Part shown: positions 33,185-45,049 of the stretch, piece by piece
Layout of the letters: each line of letters opens with the position of its first letter
Position numbering within the stretch: position 1 is the stretch's first letter
Source of the DNA: Ceratothoa steindachneri
Taxonomy: Eukaryota > Arthropoda > Malacostraca > Isopoda > Cymothoidae
Reading direction: 5' to 3'
Length of the DNA stretch: 64,000 nt
Assembly: GCA_963969495.1 (NCBI GenBank)
Contig: OZ018329.1
Span: 147,620,502 to 147,684,501 of the forward strand
Translations under genes and position numbers: made by a program
The notes under the pieces: generated by a model
The model's input: the letters and a program-made list of their open reading frames with translations, nothing else
What the model was told of the DNA's origin: nothing
Databases searched by the model: none

Positions 33185-34553
33185 CAAGTCATTACATCCC
33201 TCTACCCTTAGTTAGAACATAATACAAAACTTATAGGTTTAGCTTATCTACAGGTTTCTTCACTTTAGAAGACGTGCACACATTAGCTGAAGGAGAACCA
33301 ATAACCTACAGTGAAGAGTCTACCACAGGAGAGACACGAGTAGGAGGCAAAATAGGGCAAACTGGAGAAGTAGGAGAAACAGGTTGTAACACAGGAGCTT
33401 CTATAACAGGAGCCCCTGTGGTTCTAGGAATAACCTGATCTTGGTGCCTTTTTACAACATCTCCTGTGGGTACACTACACCTATAAGGTAAAGGACCAGT
33501 TTGCTCCTGTACCTCAGCAGGTATCTACTTAGGACCACCAGGAGTATAATTCCTGATCATCACTGAAGATGATGGTGGCAGGGATAAGTTTCTAGTAGAC
33601 TTAGAGTGGTTAGCTTTCTGACATTCCTGCCTATGGGCCACTCTAGCAAATAGTGGTTCTGTAGGCCACAACAAATCTAATCTAGACCTCAAGCATCGAC
33701 CAAACATCAACTCAGCTGGGGAAACTCCAGTAGTAGGTGTGGTGTCAGTCGATAGTTAAATATGAACCTATCTATAGTTGTCCTAAGAGGCTCGGAAGAT
33801 GTATGGAGAGCTTTCTTGAAGGTCTGAACCATCTTCTCAGCTAAACCATTAGTAGAAGGTTTATATACTGCTGTAGTAATGTGATGAATACCACAACTTG
33901 TGACAAATTCCTTAAACTCAGCAGAAGTAAAACAAGGACCATTGTCAGAAACAAGTAAAACTGGCAAACCAAACTGAGCAAAAGAATGTCTAAGAAACTT
34001 AATAGGTTTCTCTAGCAGTTGGACCTGATGTAGGGTAAACATCAACCCATTTAGAGTGAGCATCCACTATGATGAGGAAATGCTTCCCATCTACTGGCCC
34101 AGCATAATTGACATGCAACCTGTGCCATGGCAACTGTGGCCACTCCCAAGAATGTAATTCCGCCTTAGGAGGTGTAGCGTGTAGAACTAAGCACTGGGGA
34201 CACGACCTATATAGTTCTTTGAGGTCCTTGTCCAAATTAGGCCACCAAAAGTAACCTCTAGCTAATTCTTTCATGCAAGAAGCACCCACATGATTAGCAT
34301 GTAGTTCATGCAAAAGAGGATTCCTTAATCTAGGAGGAATAACTACTCTACTGCCCCACAAGACTGTACCTGACTGAATGCATAACTCATCCCTCCTCCG
34401 AACATAAGGAGAAAGGCCAGGATCCCCCATAGTTAAGGCTGGCCACACGATCTCACAAGACTTGTGTACTTTAGAAAGAACAAGATCTGCACATGTGCAA
34501 TCCCTGACAGCGACACTAGTGACTGGTAAAAAGTCTAGAAAATTCACCAGCAT
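33185..34553 (-). pseudogene. Gypsy-1 retrotransposon: integrase
   Basis: Minus strand. 34553-33999 has the zinc region (HELHANHVGASCMKELARGY ... SCPQCLVLH) and the start of the catalytic core. The first catalytic position reads LHVNYAGPV, with Asn where Gypsy integrases have Asp. 34063-33707 gives LLVSDNGPCFTSAEF (second Asp) and NGLAEKMVQTFKKAL (Glu). SPAELMFGRCLRSRLD follows after a frame change, then a C-terminal tail to about 33190. Broken by frameshifts. Confidence 0.85.
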
Positions 34554-34556
34554 AGT

Positions 34557-35800
34557 CTAGTCAGCTGGAACTGGAGTATTGTCAGTTATGTTAATACTAG
34601 GAAGAGCATCGGCCGTACCTAATAAGGTTCCAGAATGATGAATAAGAGTGAAATTATAAGCCTGCAGAAGAAGAGTCCAATGTTGTATCCTACCAGAAGC
34701 CATGGGACAGATACATTTAGAAGAAGAAAATAAACCAAGAATAGGTTTATAATCTGTCACCAATGTAAAATTGTGCTGACCCCACAAATAGAAATGGAAT
34801 TTCCTTAGAGCAAAAACCATTGCCAAAGCTTCCTTTTCCAACTGAGAATAATTACGTTCTGTAGCTGATAGTGTACGAGAAACAAAGTGAACAGGCCACT
34901 CTATACCATCTATCAGGTGGCATAGAACAGCTCTGATTCCATAAGCACTGCTGTCTGCAACCACTACAATAGGTTTCTGTGGGTTAAAATGCACTAGCAC
35001 TTCAGAAGATAGTGGAAGCTGCTTGGAAGTAACAAAAGCAGTTGTTTCTGCTTTTTCCCAAGACCAAGGTACACCAGCTCTTAATAAGGTTTTAAGAGGT
35101 TCCAGGAATGAACCTCTTATAAAAGTTAAGCAAACCTAAGTATGACTTTAGCTGAGTCCCATTAGTAGGAATAGGAGCATCTGCAATAACTTGAACTTTG
35201 TCAGAAGTGGGGTGAATACCCTGAGCATCAATAAGATAACCCAGATAAGACACAGTAGGAACACCAATAGCACACTTCTTCAAACAAAGCTTCAATCCAG
35301 CAGTTTCTACTATCTTTAGTACAGATCTAAGTCTCTGATCATGCTCATGTTTAGATGAACCACATATGAGCACATCATCCAAGTAGCAAACAACACCTCT
35401 AAGTTCCCTCTTAATAAATCTTCCATTGCTCGTTGAAAAATACCAGGTGCGGGGGAAACTCCAAAAGACAACCTATGATATTTAAATAACCCACGATGTG
35501 TGTTAATCACTGTATACTGTTGCGATGCATCATCAAGGCATAATTGGGCATATGCCTGAGACATATCTAGTTTAGTAAATAGCTTACCACCTGAGAGACT
35601 GCTAAACAGATCCTCAATCTTAGGAATGAGGTAGGTATCCAATTCTCTTTCTACTTTAGCTCTTAGTGTATAGGGAACTGTCCTGGCTTTACAGAATTTA
35701 GGAGGGATATTTTGATCTACTTCAATAGGGAACGTTTTACCATTAAGGCAACCCAGACCAGGAGGAAATAAATCTGGAAGTTCTTTTACTAGATCAGCTT
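34557..35800 (-). pseudogene. Gypsy-1 retrotransposon: reverse transcriptase and RNase H
   Basis: Minus strand. RT: LFTKLDMSQAYAQLCLDDAS (35642-35316 frame). The catalytic box is split by a frameshift near 35380, so that the next frame starts at DDVLICGSSKHEHDQRL. RT thumb: ADAPIPTNGTQLKSYLGLLN. RNase H: KPIVVVADSSAYGIRAVL, YSQLEKEALAMVFALRKF and FTLVTDYKPILGLFSSSK in 35000-34557. Domain order PR-RT-RH-IN marks the Gypsy group. Confidence 0.87.
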
Positions 35801-35814
35801 CAGTATATGATCAC

Positions 35815-36175
35815 TATTTATCTCTGAGAGCTTCCGATTATTTAGATGAAGGTAATTAATTAAATCTCTTCCTAAAAGACAAGGGCCTGATCCTTCAACA
35901 ACAACAATAGTTGCTTGACAAGAATTAGTAGAATCAAATCTAGCACAGACAGAAATTTCCCCTGCTATTTTGAAGGGAACACCACCATAAGTCTTAAGGT
36001 TTATAGAAGAAGGATGAAGAACAGGTCTGCCACTTTCAATAGGCTATAGATTAGAGAAAGTGTCCTCAGAAATAAGGGAACATGCAGCACCTGTATCTAA
36101 TTCCACAGTTACACAGACATTATTTAGAAATAATGTGACATTAAGAGGATTACCTTTAGTAGGAGTAACATTAAA
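35815..36175 (-). pseudogene. Gypsy-1 retrotransposon: protease
   Basis: Minus strand. VELDTGAACSLISEDTF carries the retropepsin active-site DTGA. It is followed by PFKIAGEISVCARF and GPCLLGRDLI, the flap/end region of Gypsy proteases. Reads across several stops. Confidence 0.75.
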
Positions 36176-36690
36176 GACAGTCATAGCTAGAATCTACCTC
36201 AGTGACTTTAGCCTTGTCCAGCTTATGGACACGATCATTCCCTTTAAATTTTGGTTTGGTCCTACCAAAATTTATGCTTTTCACATTTTTGCACATAGGT
36301 TTAATATGCTCCTTCTGATTACAAGCAAAGCAAGTAGCATCCTTGAATGGGCACTCCCATTTCCAATGTAATTTACCATAACCAGAACAAGGTGTGTTAG
36401 GTTTTAAGGTAGCATCTGCCACCCCAGCTTTAGGCTGAGTAGGCTTATGGTTGAAGGTAGGGCTCTGCTTATGTAGCTTGTTTATAGCAGTGTCCCATAG
36501 CTTGTGCATCTCTGAAAGCTGCTTCTCTAGCACTAGCTATTTCTACAGCTCTACTAAACGTTAAGTCTGATTCGCCAGCAAAATGTGCTGTGTAGACTCA
36601 TTAGATAGGCCCATCACAAATTTGTCTCTTAACATATCTGTTAGATGGTCACCAAACTCACCTACAGAGTTTAAATACAGCTAAAACCTA
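36176..36690 (-). pseudogene. Gypsy-1 retrotransposon: Gag end with zinc knuckles
   Basis: Minus strand. GKLHWKWECPFKDATCFACN and QKEHIKPMCKN form two Cys/His knuckles, one degenerate. Upstream, DMLRDKFVMGLSNES matches the typical Gag C-terminal sequence of this Gypsy group. The Gag N-terminus and LTRs are not recognisable. Confidence 0.75.
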
Positions 36691-37029
36691 GAGAAGTGTG
36701 AGTGTGTATGAATGCTACAATGTTACTAATTATCGTAAAGAAGGATCCTGTAAGCGTGGACATATACCTCACTTATTTCCAGTGCGACCTATCAGTCTGC
36801 ATGTGCTGCATAAGCAGGTACCTACCTTATTAGTCATGGCTTAATAATTTCATTATGGAGACATTGAATAATTTTAAGCTTTCAATTGATGCCTCATAAT
36901 AGTCAACAAATGCTCAAATCCTAAATAATACAACCAAAAGTAATTTGGTAAAGTGAGGGCTAGAGAGTGCCAAGGTAAGCATTATGGGCTCTGGAAATGG
37001 TCAATGCCTGTTTAGTTTCTATGCCCTAA
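36691..37029. other. Nothing recognised
   Basis: Between Gypsy-1 Gag and LINE family 2; no LTR could be identified. Confidence 0.5.
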
Positions 37030-37783
37030 GGCTTAAAGGAGATGGGTCAGAGGACTGTAGTTGCTGGGCGGGCTCAGCAATCTGAGGAGACAGGTTATAT
37101 TCTGTGTAGCTGGCCAGTTTTGGTCAGAAAGGACTGGAATCTGTGAAATTGCTTGGTGGATTGGGGAAGGATAGCCGACTCCATTTAAAATGACTGGGAG
37201 TGTGAACTGTGTCCCACCAATTTCTCTGGGGTTTTGGTGGAAGAGTATTTGGGGAGAATAGTGGTCTGGGCATTCTAGTATGAAGTGTGGTCTAGTTTCC
37301 AATTAATTGGGGCACCATGGGCAGTCCAAGAAAAGAAAGGCCGAGGCAGAATAGGTGGGAAGACAGAACACAGTGGCCAATTCTAAAACAGAATAGAGCC
37401 GAGTCAAGGCGACGATTTGTGCACCTAGACCAGTATCCTCACATAGGATGGATCTAGGTGAACCAGAGTTGCTGGCAGAGGTCTTCCTTCCATGCAGCTT
37501 TGATATGCGACTTCCACAGGGAGCTGCGTGTGGTTGGAGAGAGAGCAAGTGCTCTTGATACTGGAGTTGAATGAGCGTGATTTGCTGCTGCTGTCTGCCT
37601 CTTCATTTCAAATGATACCCGAGTGGGCTGGTATCCATTGAAACTTAACCTCCCATAGGAAGTGGTTAAGGAAGTCAAGAAGGAGTGCCTGGATGTTGTG
37701 GCAAAGTTGTGGATGAATGTGAGATGAAGAGCAGGAGTTGTAATGAAGATATCGAGTCTGTATAAATTACCACTTTCCTGGTG
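37030..37783 (-). pseudogene. LINE family 2: RNase H end and ORF2 C-terminus
   Basis: Minus strand. VVIYTDSISSLQLLL (RNase H third acidic motif) is at the right edge and ETRPHFILECPDH (C-terminal His-Cys motif of I-like ORF2) near 37300. It continues the RNase H started at 40650-40480; a CR1 insertion separates the halves. Many frameshifts. Confidence 0.8.
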
Positions 37784-37900
37784 GGGGGGGATACAGGTTC
37801 TGGCTCATCTTAAGTTTACCTTGAATCCCGGTCGATAGGTACCCTCTTGGGTAATGAGACCATACTGTTGTTTTTAGTTGATGTATGCAGAACGGATTTT

Positions 37901-39881
37901 TCAATATGTGAATATATAACTGTGTAGGTCTTTGTGGTTTTTCCATTCTTTTTCTAATCTTGACTTAAAGATATTTACAGTTTTGCTGGTTACAGTTTCT
38001 GTTGAGAGTTTGTTCCACATTGAAGTGACTCTTGTCAGGAAGAAATTGGCTCTTGGACCAGGCGAGCTCTGCACTTGGTACTTAAAGCAGTGTCCTCTTG
38101 TGTTAGTCGAGAGACCCGGAGCAAACATTGACCTGTTGCACAGCTTACAGTGGTTTCCTAGTTGCAGTTCGTCATGTCCATGTAAATCTTATATAGTTGC
38201 ATAACATCTGACCTCTGTCTTCTAAAGTACAGGGTAGGTAGATTAAGGGCTTTTAGTCTCTCTGAATAGAAGAGATGAGAGATACTGTGAACCATGCGTG
38301 TTGCTTTACGCTGTACCCTCTCCACCATATTCTGTCTCTTTTAGTTTTTGGAGACCAGATTACTGATGCATACTCCAGATGGGGTCGAATAAGACTCTTG
38401 TACAGGGGGAGGAAGGCATCTTTGTCTAGATATTGGAATGTATACTTAATTCCCCCAAGTATCTTGTTGGCTTTGTTGACTTGAGCTTGGACATGGTTAC
38501 TAAAGCTTAGTGTGTGATCTGTTCCATCATCTCTTGTCATTTTGTACTTGTGCTGGGGGTTGCTATTTCCCATGTGCATTACTTTGCATTTATCAGGGTG
38601 GAACTTCATTTGCATTTTAACTGACCATTCTTGTAGCATTTTCAAGTCTGCCTGTAAACAGTTAGTATGGGAGTTGCCTTCACAGTTTTGGACAGCTGCA
38701 TATATCTTTGTGTCATCTGCAAAGAGCGATATGAAGTTTTGTAGTTTGTCAGGTATATCACTGACAAATATCATAAAGAGAAGGGGGCCCATCACAGATC
38801 CCTGTGGTACGCCACTTGTAACTGGTTTCCAACATGATGCTGTACCACTTACTACCACTCTTTGCCTATGCTCCATCAAAAATCCACGGATCCACTGCAG
38901 GAGGTCACCGACGATACCAAGTGACTTCACTTTTCTAAGTAGTCTTTCATGTGGGACTGTGTCAAATGCTTTTGCATAGTCCAGGAAAATGATATCCACT
39001 GGTAAGCAGTGACTGAGAGCCTCTGTCCATATATCCAGCACTTCTAAGAGATTTGTTACTGTGGATTTTCCCTTAGAGAAACCATGTTGTTGGACACATC
39101 TAAGATTATTGGCTTTGATATGTTGTATCATTGCCTCCGAGATAATTCTCTCTAGCATCTTGCATATTATTGAGTTTAGAGATACTGGGCGATAGTTGGC
39201 TGGGTCAGCCTTATTTCCCTTCTTGTAAATGGGAGTGATGTTCGCTTCCCTCCACTGTTCTGGAAGCTCGGAGTTGGTGATGCTGGATTGGAATATTGCT
39301 GTCAGAGGTTTGGTTATTTCCTTTGCTACTTCTCTAAGAACTCTAGGGTGTAGGTCGTCGTTTCCCGGAGATTTATCAGTTTGAAGTGAATTCAGTTGCT
39401 TAAAAATCATGCTCTCTGTAATTTCTATTGTTCCTAGTGCCTCATACTGGAGGGGTTTAGGCTCAAAGTCTGGAATGTTAATTCTGTCCTCTTGTGTAAA
39501 GGTCTTAAAGTATTGCTCATTTAGTGTTTCGGCTTTATCCTTATCGTCACTTACAAAGTTACCATGTGTATCCTTAAGGTCACCTACGTCAGTTCGAGTT
39601 TTCCTGTGGTTGTTGACATAGTTCCAAAAGGCTTTGTTATTGGTCTTGGCCTCCTTTGCTAATTTTTTTTCAAATTCCCTACGGGCCTGCCTTGATGCAT
39701 GTGTAGCTGAATTTCTAGCTTCTGTGTAAGCTACCCAGTCAAGTTTGCTCTTTGTATTCAGATATCTTATCCATGCATGGTACTTTTTCCTAGCTTTGCG
39801 GAAGGCATCCTTATTCATCCATAGTGGTTTGTTCTTACTCTTTAAATTTTTTGTTGGTATATGATCCCTCACTGCCTTCAT
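37901..39881 (-). pseudogene. CR1 (nested): reverse transcriptase
   Basis: Minus strand. A 542-codon uninterrupted stretch (39881-38253) begins in the linker (KPLWMNKDAFRKARKKYHAW) and runs through EQWREANITPIYKKGNKADP, IIFLDYAKAFDTVPHERLL (motif A), TSGVPQGSVMGPLLFMIF (motif B) and SLFADDTKIYAAV (catalytic FADD) into the thumb. A frameshift near 38335 moves the C-terminus to another frame that ends RVTSMWNKLSTETVTSKTV and ends near 37901. Catalytic residues are intact, so decay is modest. Confidence 0.9.
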
Positions 39882-40469
39882 GATTCTTGGTGTAATATAT
39901 CAATGGCTTCTTGTGTCGACTTGCCCGCAAGCAATTCGTCCCATTCAATGCTTAGATCTTCTCTCATTTTTTCATAGTCTGCCTGCTCATAGTTCCATAT
40001 TGTCCTCTTCTTTTCCTGAGGTGTTGTGCAGAAGATGAATTTGAAGTCCAATCTGGCATGATCACTTGCTCCTAGTGGCTCATGATGTACTAGTTGTTCA
40101 ATCATTTCTTGCTCATTACTAAACACGAGATCATCCAATGTTGGAGTCTGCTCATTTCTATATCTGGTTTGAGGTGATGGGTTCCAGGTGATGCTCGGAT
40201 GATTAAAATCTCCTGTGATGAGTAGATGAGTTTTCCGTTTGTTAGTTGCCCACCTGAGAGTATCATGTAACGCTGTGTCTCGTGTAGTTGCAAGTAGAGG
40301 CGAGCCGGATCTATAGATGACCCCTAAAAGCAAGTTGTTGTTGTGACTTTCCTGTATAGTTACCCATGTGCAGTCTTGGAATGAGTCCATTGGTGGCTTG
40401 ATCTGTTTAGCATTAAGTGTAGATCTTACATATATACATGTCCCTCTGGTATTTTCTGCATATAAATCA
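39878..40469 (-). pseudogene. CR1 (nested): endonuclease, 5'-truncated
   Basis: Minus strand, TSDLYAENTRGTCIYVRST up to 39880. LLITGDFNHPSITWNP holds the GDFN catalytic box and EPLGASDHARLDFKF the SDH box. The frame shifts by one near 39885 before the RT ORF. The reading frame extending above 40469 belongs to LINE family 2. Confidence 0.88.
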
Positions 40470-40475
40470 CTGGTG

Positions 40476-41160
40476 AATACATGCTTGAAACAAGGCATAT
40501 AATTCTGCCACCACAATATTATGGAGAGGGTCAATATGCCATGTGAGTACAATAGAGAGATCTGTACAGATGACTGCCACTGTAGTTGAGGGAGGATAGG
40601 TGTGGAGTGAGCCATCTGTGTATATTGCTAGGTAATTTTTGTAGGTAACATTTTCCAGAATGTTAAAGATTGACTTTATTATAGGAGGTGGGTCATTTTG
40701 TGCATTGACAGGGAAGGGAGAGTGATATCCAGCGAGGAATGGGAGGGGTTGCTGGGAGTGGTCATTGCTGTGGGTAAGGGAAGATGTGCAAAGGTTTGTG
40801 CTGCACATACCAAGAAAGGGCAATGGGAGGTGGTTGGCCATGGTTGGAATGATGCGTAGGAGACTAGGATTGTGGGTAGAGGGTGGTCTCATGGGAGGTG
40901 TATTAACTGATAGAGCCATTTTCCTAGTAAATATTTTCTCCTGTATTCTATGGGCAGGATGCCACTTTTTGCATAAAGGGTTGAATTTGGGGAAGAGCTA
41001 AAAGCTCCTAAAGCAATTCTGATTGCGCTATGATAGATTGAGTTTAGTTTAGAAAGTAGAGATTTGTTTGCAGCACTGTATACTGTTGAGCCATAGTCCA
41101 GTTTACTTTGTATATAGGCAGTATAAAATTGGAGAAGTGTTTCCCCGAGATGCACCTCAC
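40476..41160 (-). pseudogene. LINE family 2: RT thumb and RNase H start
   Basis: Minus strand. QSKLDYGSTVYSAANKSLLS and SILPIEYRRKYLLGKWLYQL-type thumb residues (41155-40889) are followed by YLAIYTDGSLHTYPPSTTVA and VVAELYALFQACIH (first and second acidic motifs of RNase H). Domain interrupted by CR1 at 40470. Confidence 0.82.
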
Positions 41161-42330
41161 TTCACTCCAGTAATACGACACATCAGGGCAAGACAATTGA
41201 AACAGTTTTCTCGTAGATAGTTGATGTGGATGTTCCAACTTAGGGTTGGGCCGTCTAGCCATAGTCCGAGGAATTTGTGAGAGAGCACCCTCTCAATAGG
41301 TGTCCCTGAGATGCATAAAGGGGGAGGGAGTCATACACATCAATAGGTGAACAACATTGATTTACATTTTGAAGTGTTCAAGTATAGGTTCCAGCTTTTA
41401 GCCCATGCAGTGAATTCATTGACTGCTCCTTGGAGTCTGGTGGACCAGCTGAGGCATTTGGGCAATACAGATGATGGAGACATTGTCTGCATATTCTAGT
41501 GGCATTATATGGGCGCTTATCGCAAGTCTGATATATATATATATATATATATATATTGTGAAGAGGAGGGGGTTTAGTGAAGAGCCTTGGGGGGACTCCA
41601 CAGCTGACCTTTTTGATGTAAGCTTGAGTCGACCCTATCAACACAGTATAGAGTCAGTTAGAGAGGAAGTCATGAATCCAAGAGAGGGATGCTCCACAAA
41701 TTCCCAATGAGGATAATTTATAGAGCAAAGCCTCATGATTCAGTGTGTCAAATGCATTTGACAAGTCAAAGAAAACAGCGTCCATCACTGCCCGTTCCCT
41801 GAAGGCGGTTTGTACCAAGTGTTCAAGATGTGTAAGAGCCTCTATTGTGCTGCAACCTAATCAGAAGCCATATTAGTTTGGATGAAACAGTGGTGGGATT
41901 CTAATCACCAAGCTAGGCATTTTTGGACCATTTTTTTCCATTAGCTTGCTGGTACATGAGAGGAGGCTAAAAGGTCTATAAGTGGTTCTGATGGGGGTTT
42001 TCCTATCTTAAGGATTGGAAGAATAAGTGTGAGTTTCCAAAGAGAGGGAAACTGGCCTAGTGTCCAGCTGTCATTGAAAAGTTCTAGTAAGAAGTTTAAA
42101 TAGGCTTCTGGCAGGTGACTTAGGAAGTCAGGGGGGATCATGTCAAGGGCTGAGGCCTCCTTACCTTTCATCATGGAGGAAAGTACATCAAGCAATTCTT
42201 TGGGTTGAAAGGGGGATGCAAGTGGGTTTGTCGGCAGTATCAAACATTCAGTCTCTAAGAAGATTGGCTTGGTATCTGGTTATGAGAGGTTGCTGTTCGA
42301 TGCTGTATAAATGGCTGTATTCTATGGCAA
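41161..42330 (-). pseudogene. LINE family 2: reverse transcriptase
   Basis: Minus strand. 42243-41941 gives KEASALDMIPPDFLSHLPEA and WKLTLILPILKIGKPP, RT fingers. Palm motifs lie in other frames, for example GVPPRLFTKPPPL-like remnants near 41590, where an (AT)n tract has expanded. Heavily decayed. Confidence 0.75.
41531..41557. repeat. (AT)n microsatellite inside LINE RT
   Basis: Short TA tract within the decayed RT of LINE family 2. Confidence 0.95.
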
Positions 42331-43660
42331 AAGCTTCAGCCTTGTCCAGTTCATTCGTCAGTGGTGAGCCGCCTATGCAGAGAGGATAAGAATGGGGCAG
42401 GGGGGAGGGGGATCCTGCGTCTGAAGAAGGTTCATGCTTTGGTGGGAGGTGTGGAAAAGGAAAGAGAGCTAAGCTACAGAATTTATGCCAGAACTTCTCT
42501 TTTGGAACCGAGTATGATTCTTCGGCAGTTGGCTTCCTGTTTGCTAAATTCAGTTTTATTTCTTCGAGAGGGCAGATGCCTCTATCTTGTTAAAGCCAGT
42601 CGTCTGAGAGGGATAGCTGATGCGCACTCTTCTGTCCACCATGGGCAACAGGGATGGCAATTAAAGTGGCTGGTAGTACAGAGGAATGCCTTTTCCCCAT
42701 CTGAGTGAAGGGATTCTGTGAGTGAGCCAGCTAGCTTTCTCTTGTGACGAGGCTAGAGATCTTTAGGAGGTTGCTGAAGTGTGGATTGGAATTTGGTCCA
42801 TCCATCTTTGTTTAGCTTCCACCTAGGGGGATTTGTGAGGCCAGTGGATGAAATGATTATTGGTAGATGGTCACTACCCATGTAATGGCCAGCAGCAACC
42901 ACTGAGGATGTGAAGGATCCACTACCGATACAAAGGTCCAGCATAGCAAGAGAAGCCCTTGCACAGTCCTCTCAGGTGTAGAGGCTTGGGGGTATGAGGA
43001 GAGAAAAATGGGTTGATGAGAGTAGGGCTTGAAAAAGGGCACGGCCAGGGCAGCTTATGGTGGCAGTTGGGTCCCATTGAGGGTGGGGGCATTGAAATAT
43101 CCAATGACAAGTAATGGCTAAATTCTTGCTCAGTTACTGGCAGACACAGGTTATAGCAGATCATTATATCACACCAGGTTCCACCAAATTCAACCAGGGC
43201 AGCTAATAGTTCCAGTATACCATGGGGAAATGGTATAAGAGTGCGGGTGCAATAGGTCAGCTCATTTCATATAAGCAGAAGAAGACCAATACTTTCCCTC
43301 TTTAATCTGTCTCTGTGCAGTATTGTGTAGCCTTTGAACTGCATGGAAAAATTGGGGGTGAGCCAAGTCTCACAGACCCCAACTAATGTGGGGGAGACAC
43401 ACTCAAGAAGTAGGAAGAGGTCTTTAATTTTGTGACATAGAGAATGTGCATTCCAAAAGATTATGGGGCTTTGTGATGCTGCCATTATGCGAAGAATGAT
43501 GAGATTAGTTGGATGGTGCTTGGAATGAGTGAGGAGGACCTGTTGAAGGGATGACCCGGATTGTAATAACGAAATAAATTCCTTTAGGAGACACAATTTT
43601 GGTTGTTTTGTGGGAGCTTCTTTGAGATGGTGTAGTGGCACATTCTGGATCACTGGGGAG
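42331..43660 (-). pseudogene. LINE family 2: endonuclease and linker
   Basis: Minus strand. It starts with SPIIFWNAHSLCHKIKDLFL and VSPTLVGVCETWLTPNF (Asn and Glu catalytic positions), then GYTILHRDR. It ends with MLDLCIGSGSFTSSVVAAGH and YMGSDHLPIIISSTG (SDH box) at 42944-42753. The region to 42331 is the linker. Frameshifts and stops. Confidence 0.8.
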
Positions 43661-43689
43661 AGAGGATATGGTGAAGCATTTGGGGAAGC

Positions 43690-44820
43690 TAGGTTCTCAG
43701 GGTAATGGTATTTTCTGGTGCCAGTTTTCTGACAGATCTATATGGAGAGGGGGAGGTAGGGATTGAGGTACTATTTTATGGATTTTTGCTTCGGGTATCC
43801 TATGGGCAGGAGCAGCAGCAGCCTTAACATAAGTAGGCTGTGGCTTTGGGGAGAGGGTGGACATCCAACAAGGATGTTGTGGGTGGGTAGGATTGTGTAG
43901 CAGTGTATATGGAGCGAAGCTGTGAATGGATATATGTGGGAGTGCCATCATCCAATGCCTTACGGTGGATCAGCCTTGCCTTCTCTGTGTAAGGACAGCT
44001 GTTGGAGGAAGGGCGGTGGTCATCATCACAAAAATAACAGTGGGGGATATTGGTGCAATTTTGGCCTTCATGAAATCTGCTGCATCTATTGCATCTCTGT
44101 GATGATTTGCACGTCAGTGTCCCATGGCCAAAACACTGACATATGTAGCACCTTAATAGGGGGATGATAGTAAGGGATAACTTTATATGAGGTAAATCCT
44201 AGTACCATTCTCTCAGGAAGAACACCTGCAAATTTAAGGCACACTGAGTAGGTGCTGGCATCAGGGTGGGCTGGCAATCTGGAGATTTCAAGCAGGCTGG
44301 TGGTGCTGTTGACATCTAAGATCCTGCGATTCTCTTTCAGGTCTTCTTCTCTAAGGGAGACTGGGAGGCCGGAAATTCTCCCATACTTATATTTACGCCA
44401 GCACTTGACTGACCATTCACCAAGAATGGACATGTCTTCTAATTCAACCTCCAGTTTCCTTATGTCACTAAGTTTTATTCTCAGTGCAGAACCTTTGCCT
44501 AGGATTCAACATGAGCCCTCTTTAATGAGCTTATGGAATGGTGAAGCATTGAGAGCGGATGTGACCTTAAGGGGATGGATGAAAATGGACTTACCCTCGG
44601 TGGATTTAATTAGTACAACATTTTGTGAGTTGGAGTCATCCTGAGGGGCCAAGGCTGAGATGGTGAGTAAATGACGTGGTCTGGTTGTGTTTCCCTTACC
44701 AACATTGAGGCCAAAACCAGAAGAGTGAGAACTTGGGCGAGGATCCAGTGGGGAAGAGGAAGGGCTCCGGCCACATTTAGCCTTTGGAGTTAGGAAAATG
44801 TCCATTGGAATGTCCACACA
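43690..44820 (-). pseudogene. LINE family 2: ORF1 (Gag-like with zinc knuckles)
   Basis: Minus strand in three frames. The N-terminal segment is 44817-44506. The core (VKCWRKYKYGRISGLPVSLR ... GVLPERMVLGFTSYKVIPYY) is 44433-44160. A knuckle block follows with VFGHGTLTCKSSQRC and NRCSRFHEGQNC and IPHCYFCDDDHRPSSNSCP. This is the same architecture as the ORF1 of LINE family 3. Broken. Confidence 0.78.
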
Positions 44821-44824
44821 GTGA

Positions 44825-45049
44825 CCAAGGCTGAAGGCCTAGGTCTCCTGAGTAGAGAGTGGTTTATACACTGCAATAGGGCAAATATTAGTACATGTAT
44901 GCAGGAAAGATAGTGTATAAGGAAGAAGATTGTGCAAGAAAGCGACCATTTAATTAGCCAAGCGATAGTGAATACCTTTGACCTTTGAAAGACCGTAACA
45001 CATCCACCTTATACGAGTCAGAAGGGCTGCCCTACCAAAAGTGAGTAGT
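44825..45049. other. Nothing recognised
   Basis: Possibly the 5' UTR of LINE family 2; no motif. Confidence 0.45.

Larger units (their letters stand above)
37784..40469 (-). mobile_element. CR1 LINE inserted in LINE family 2
   Basis: Minus strand, about 2.69 kb. It contains the rear half of the endonuclease, full RT and a 3' UTR. A candidate 6-bp target duplication, CTGGTG, stands at 37778-37783 and 40470-40475. The insertion splits the RNase H domain of the host LINE between ELYALFQACIH and YTDSISSL. 5'-truncated at the endonuclease, as usual for CR1. Confidence 0.85.

Noticed and set aside
38542..38979. 145-codon plus-strand ORF
   Set aside because: Antisense shadow of the CR1 reverse transcriptase.
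42361..42708. 115-codon plus-strand ORF
   Set aside because: Antisense shadow of the LINE family 2 linker region.
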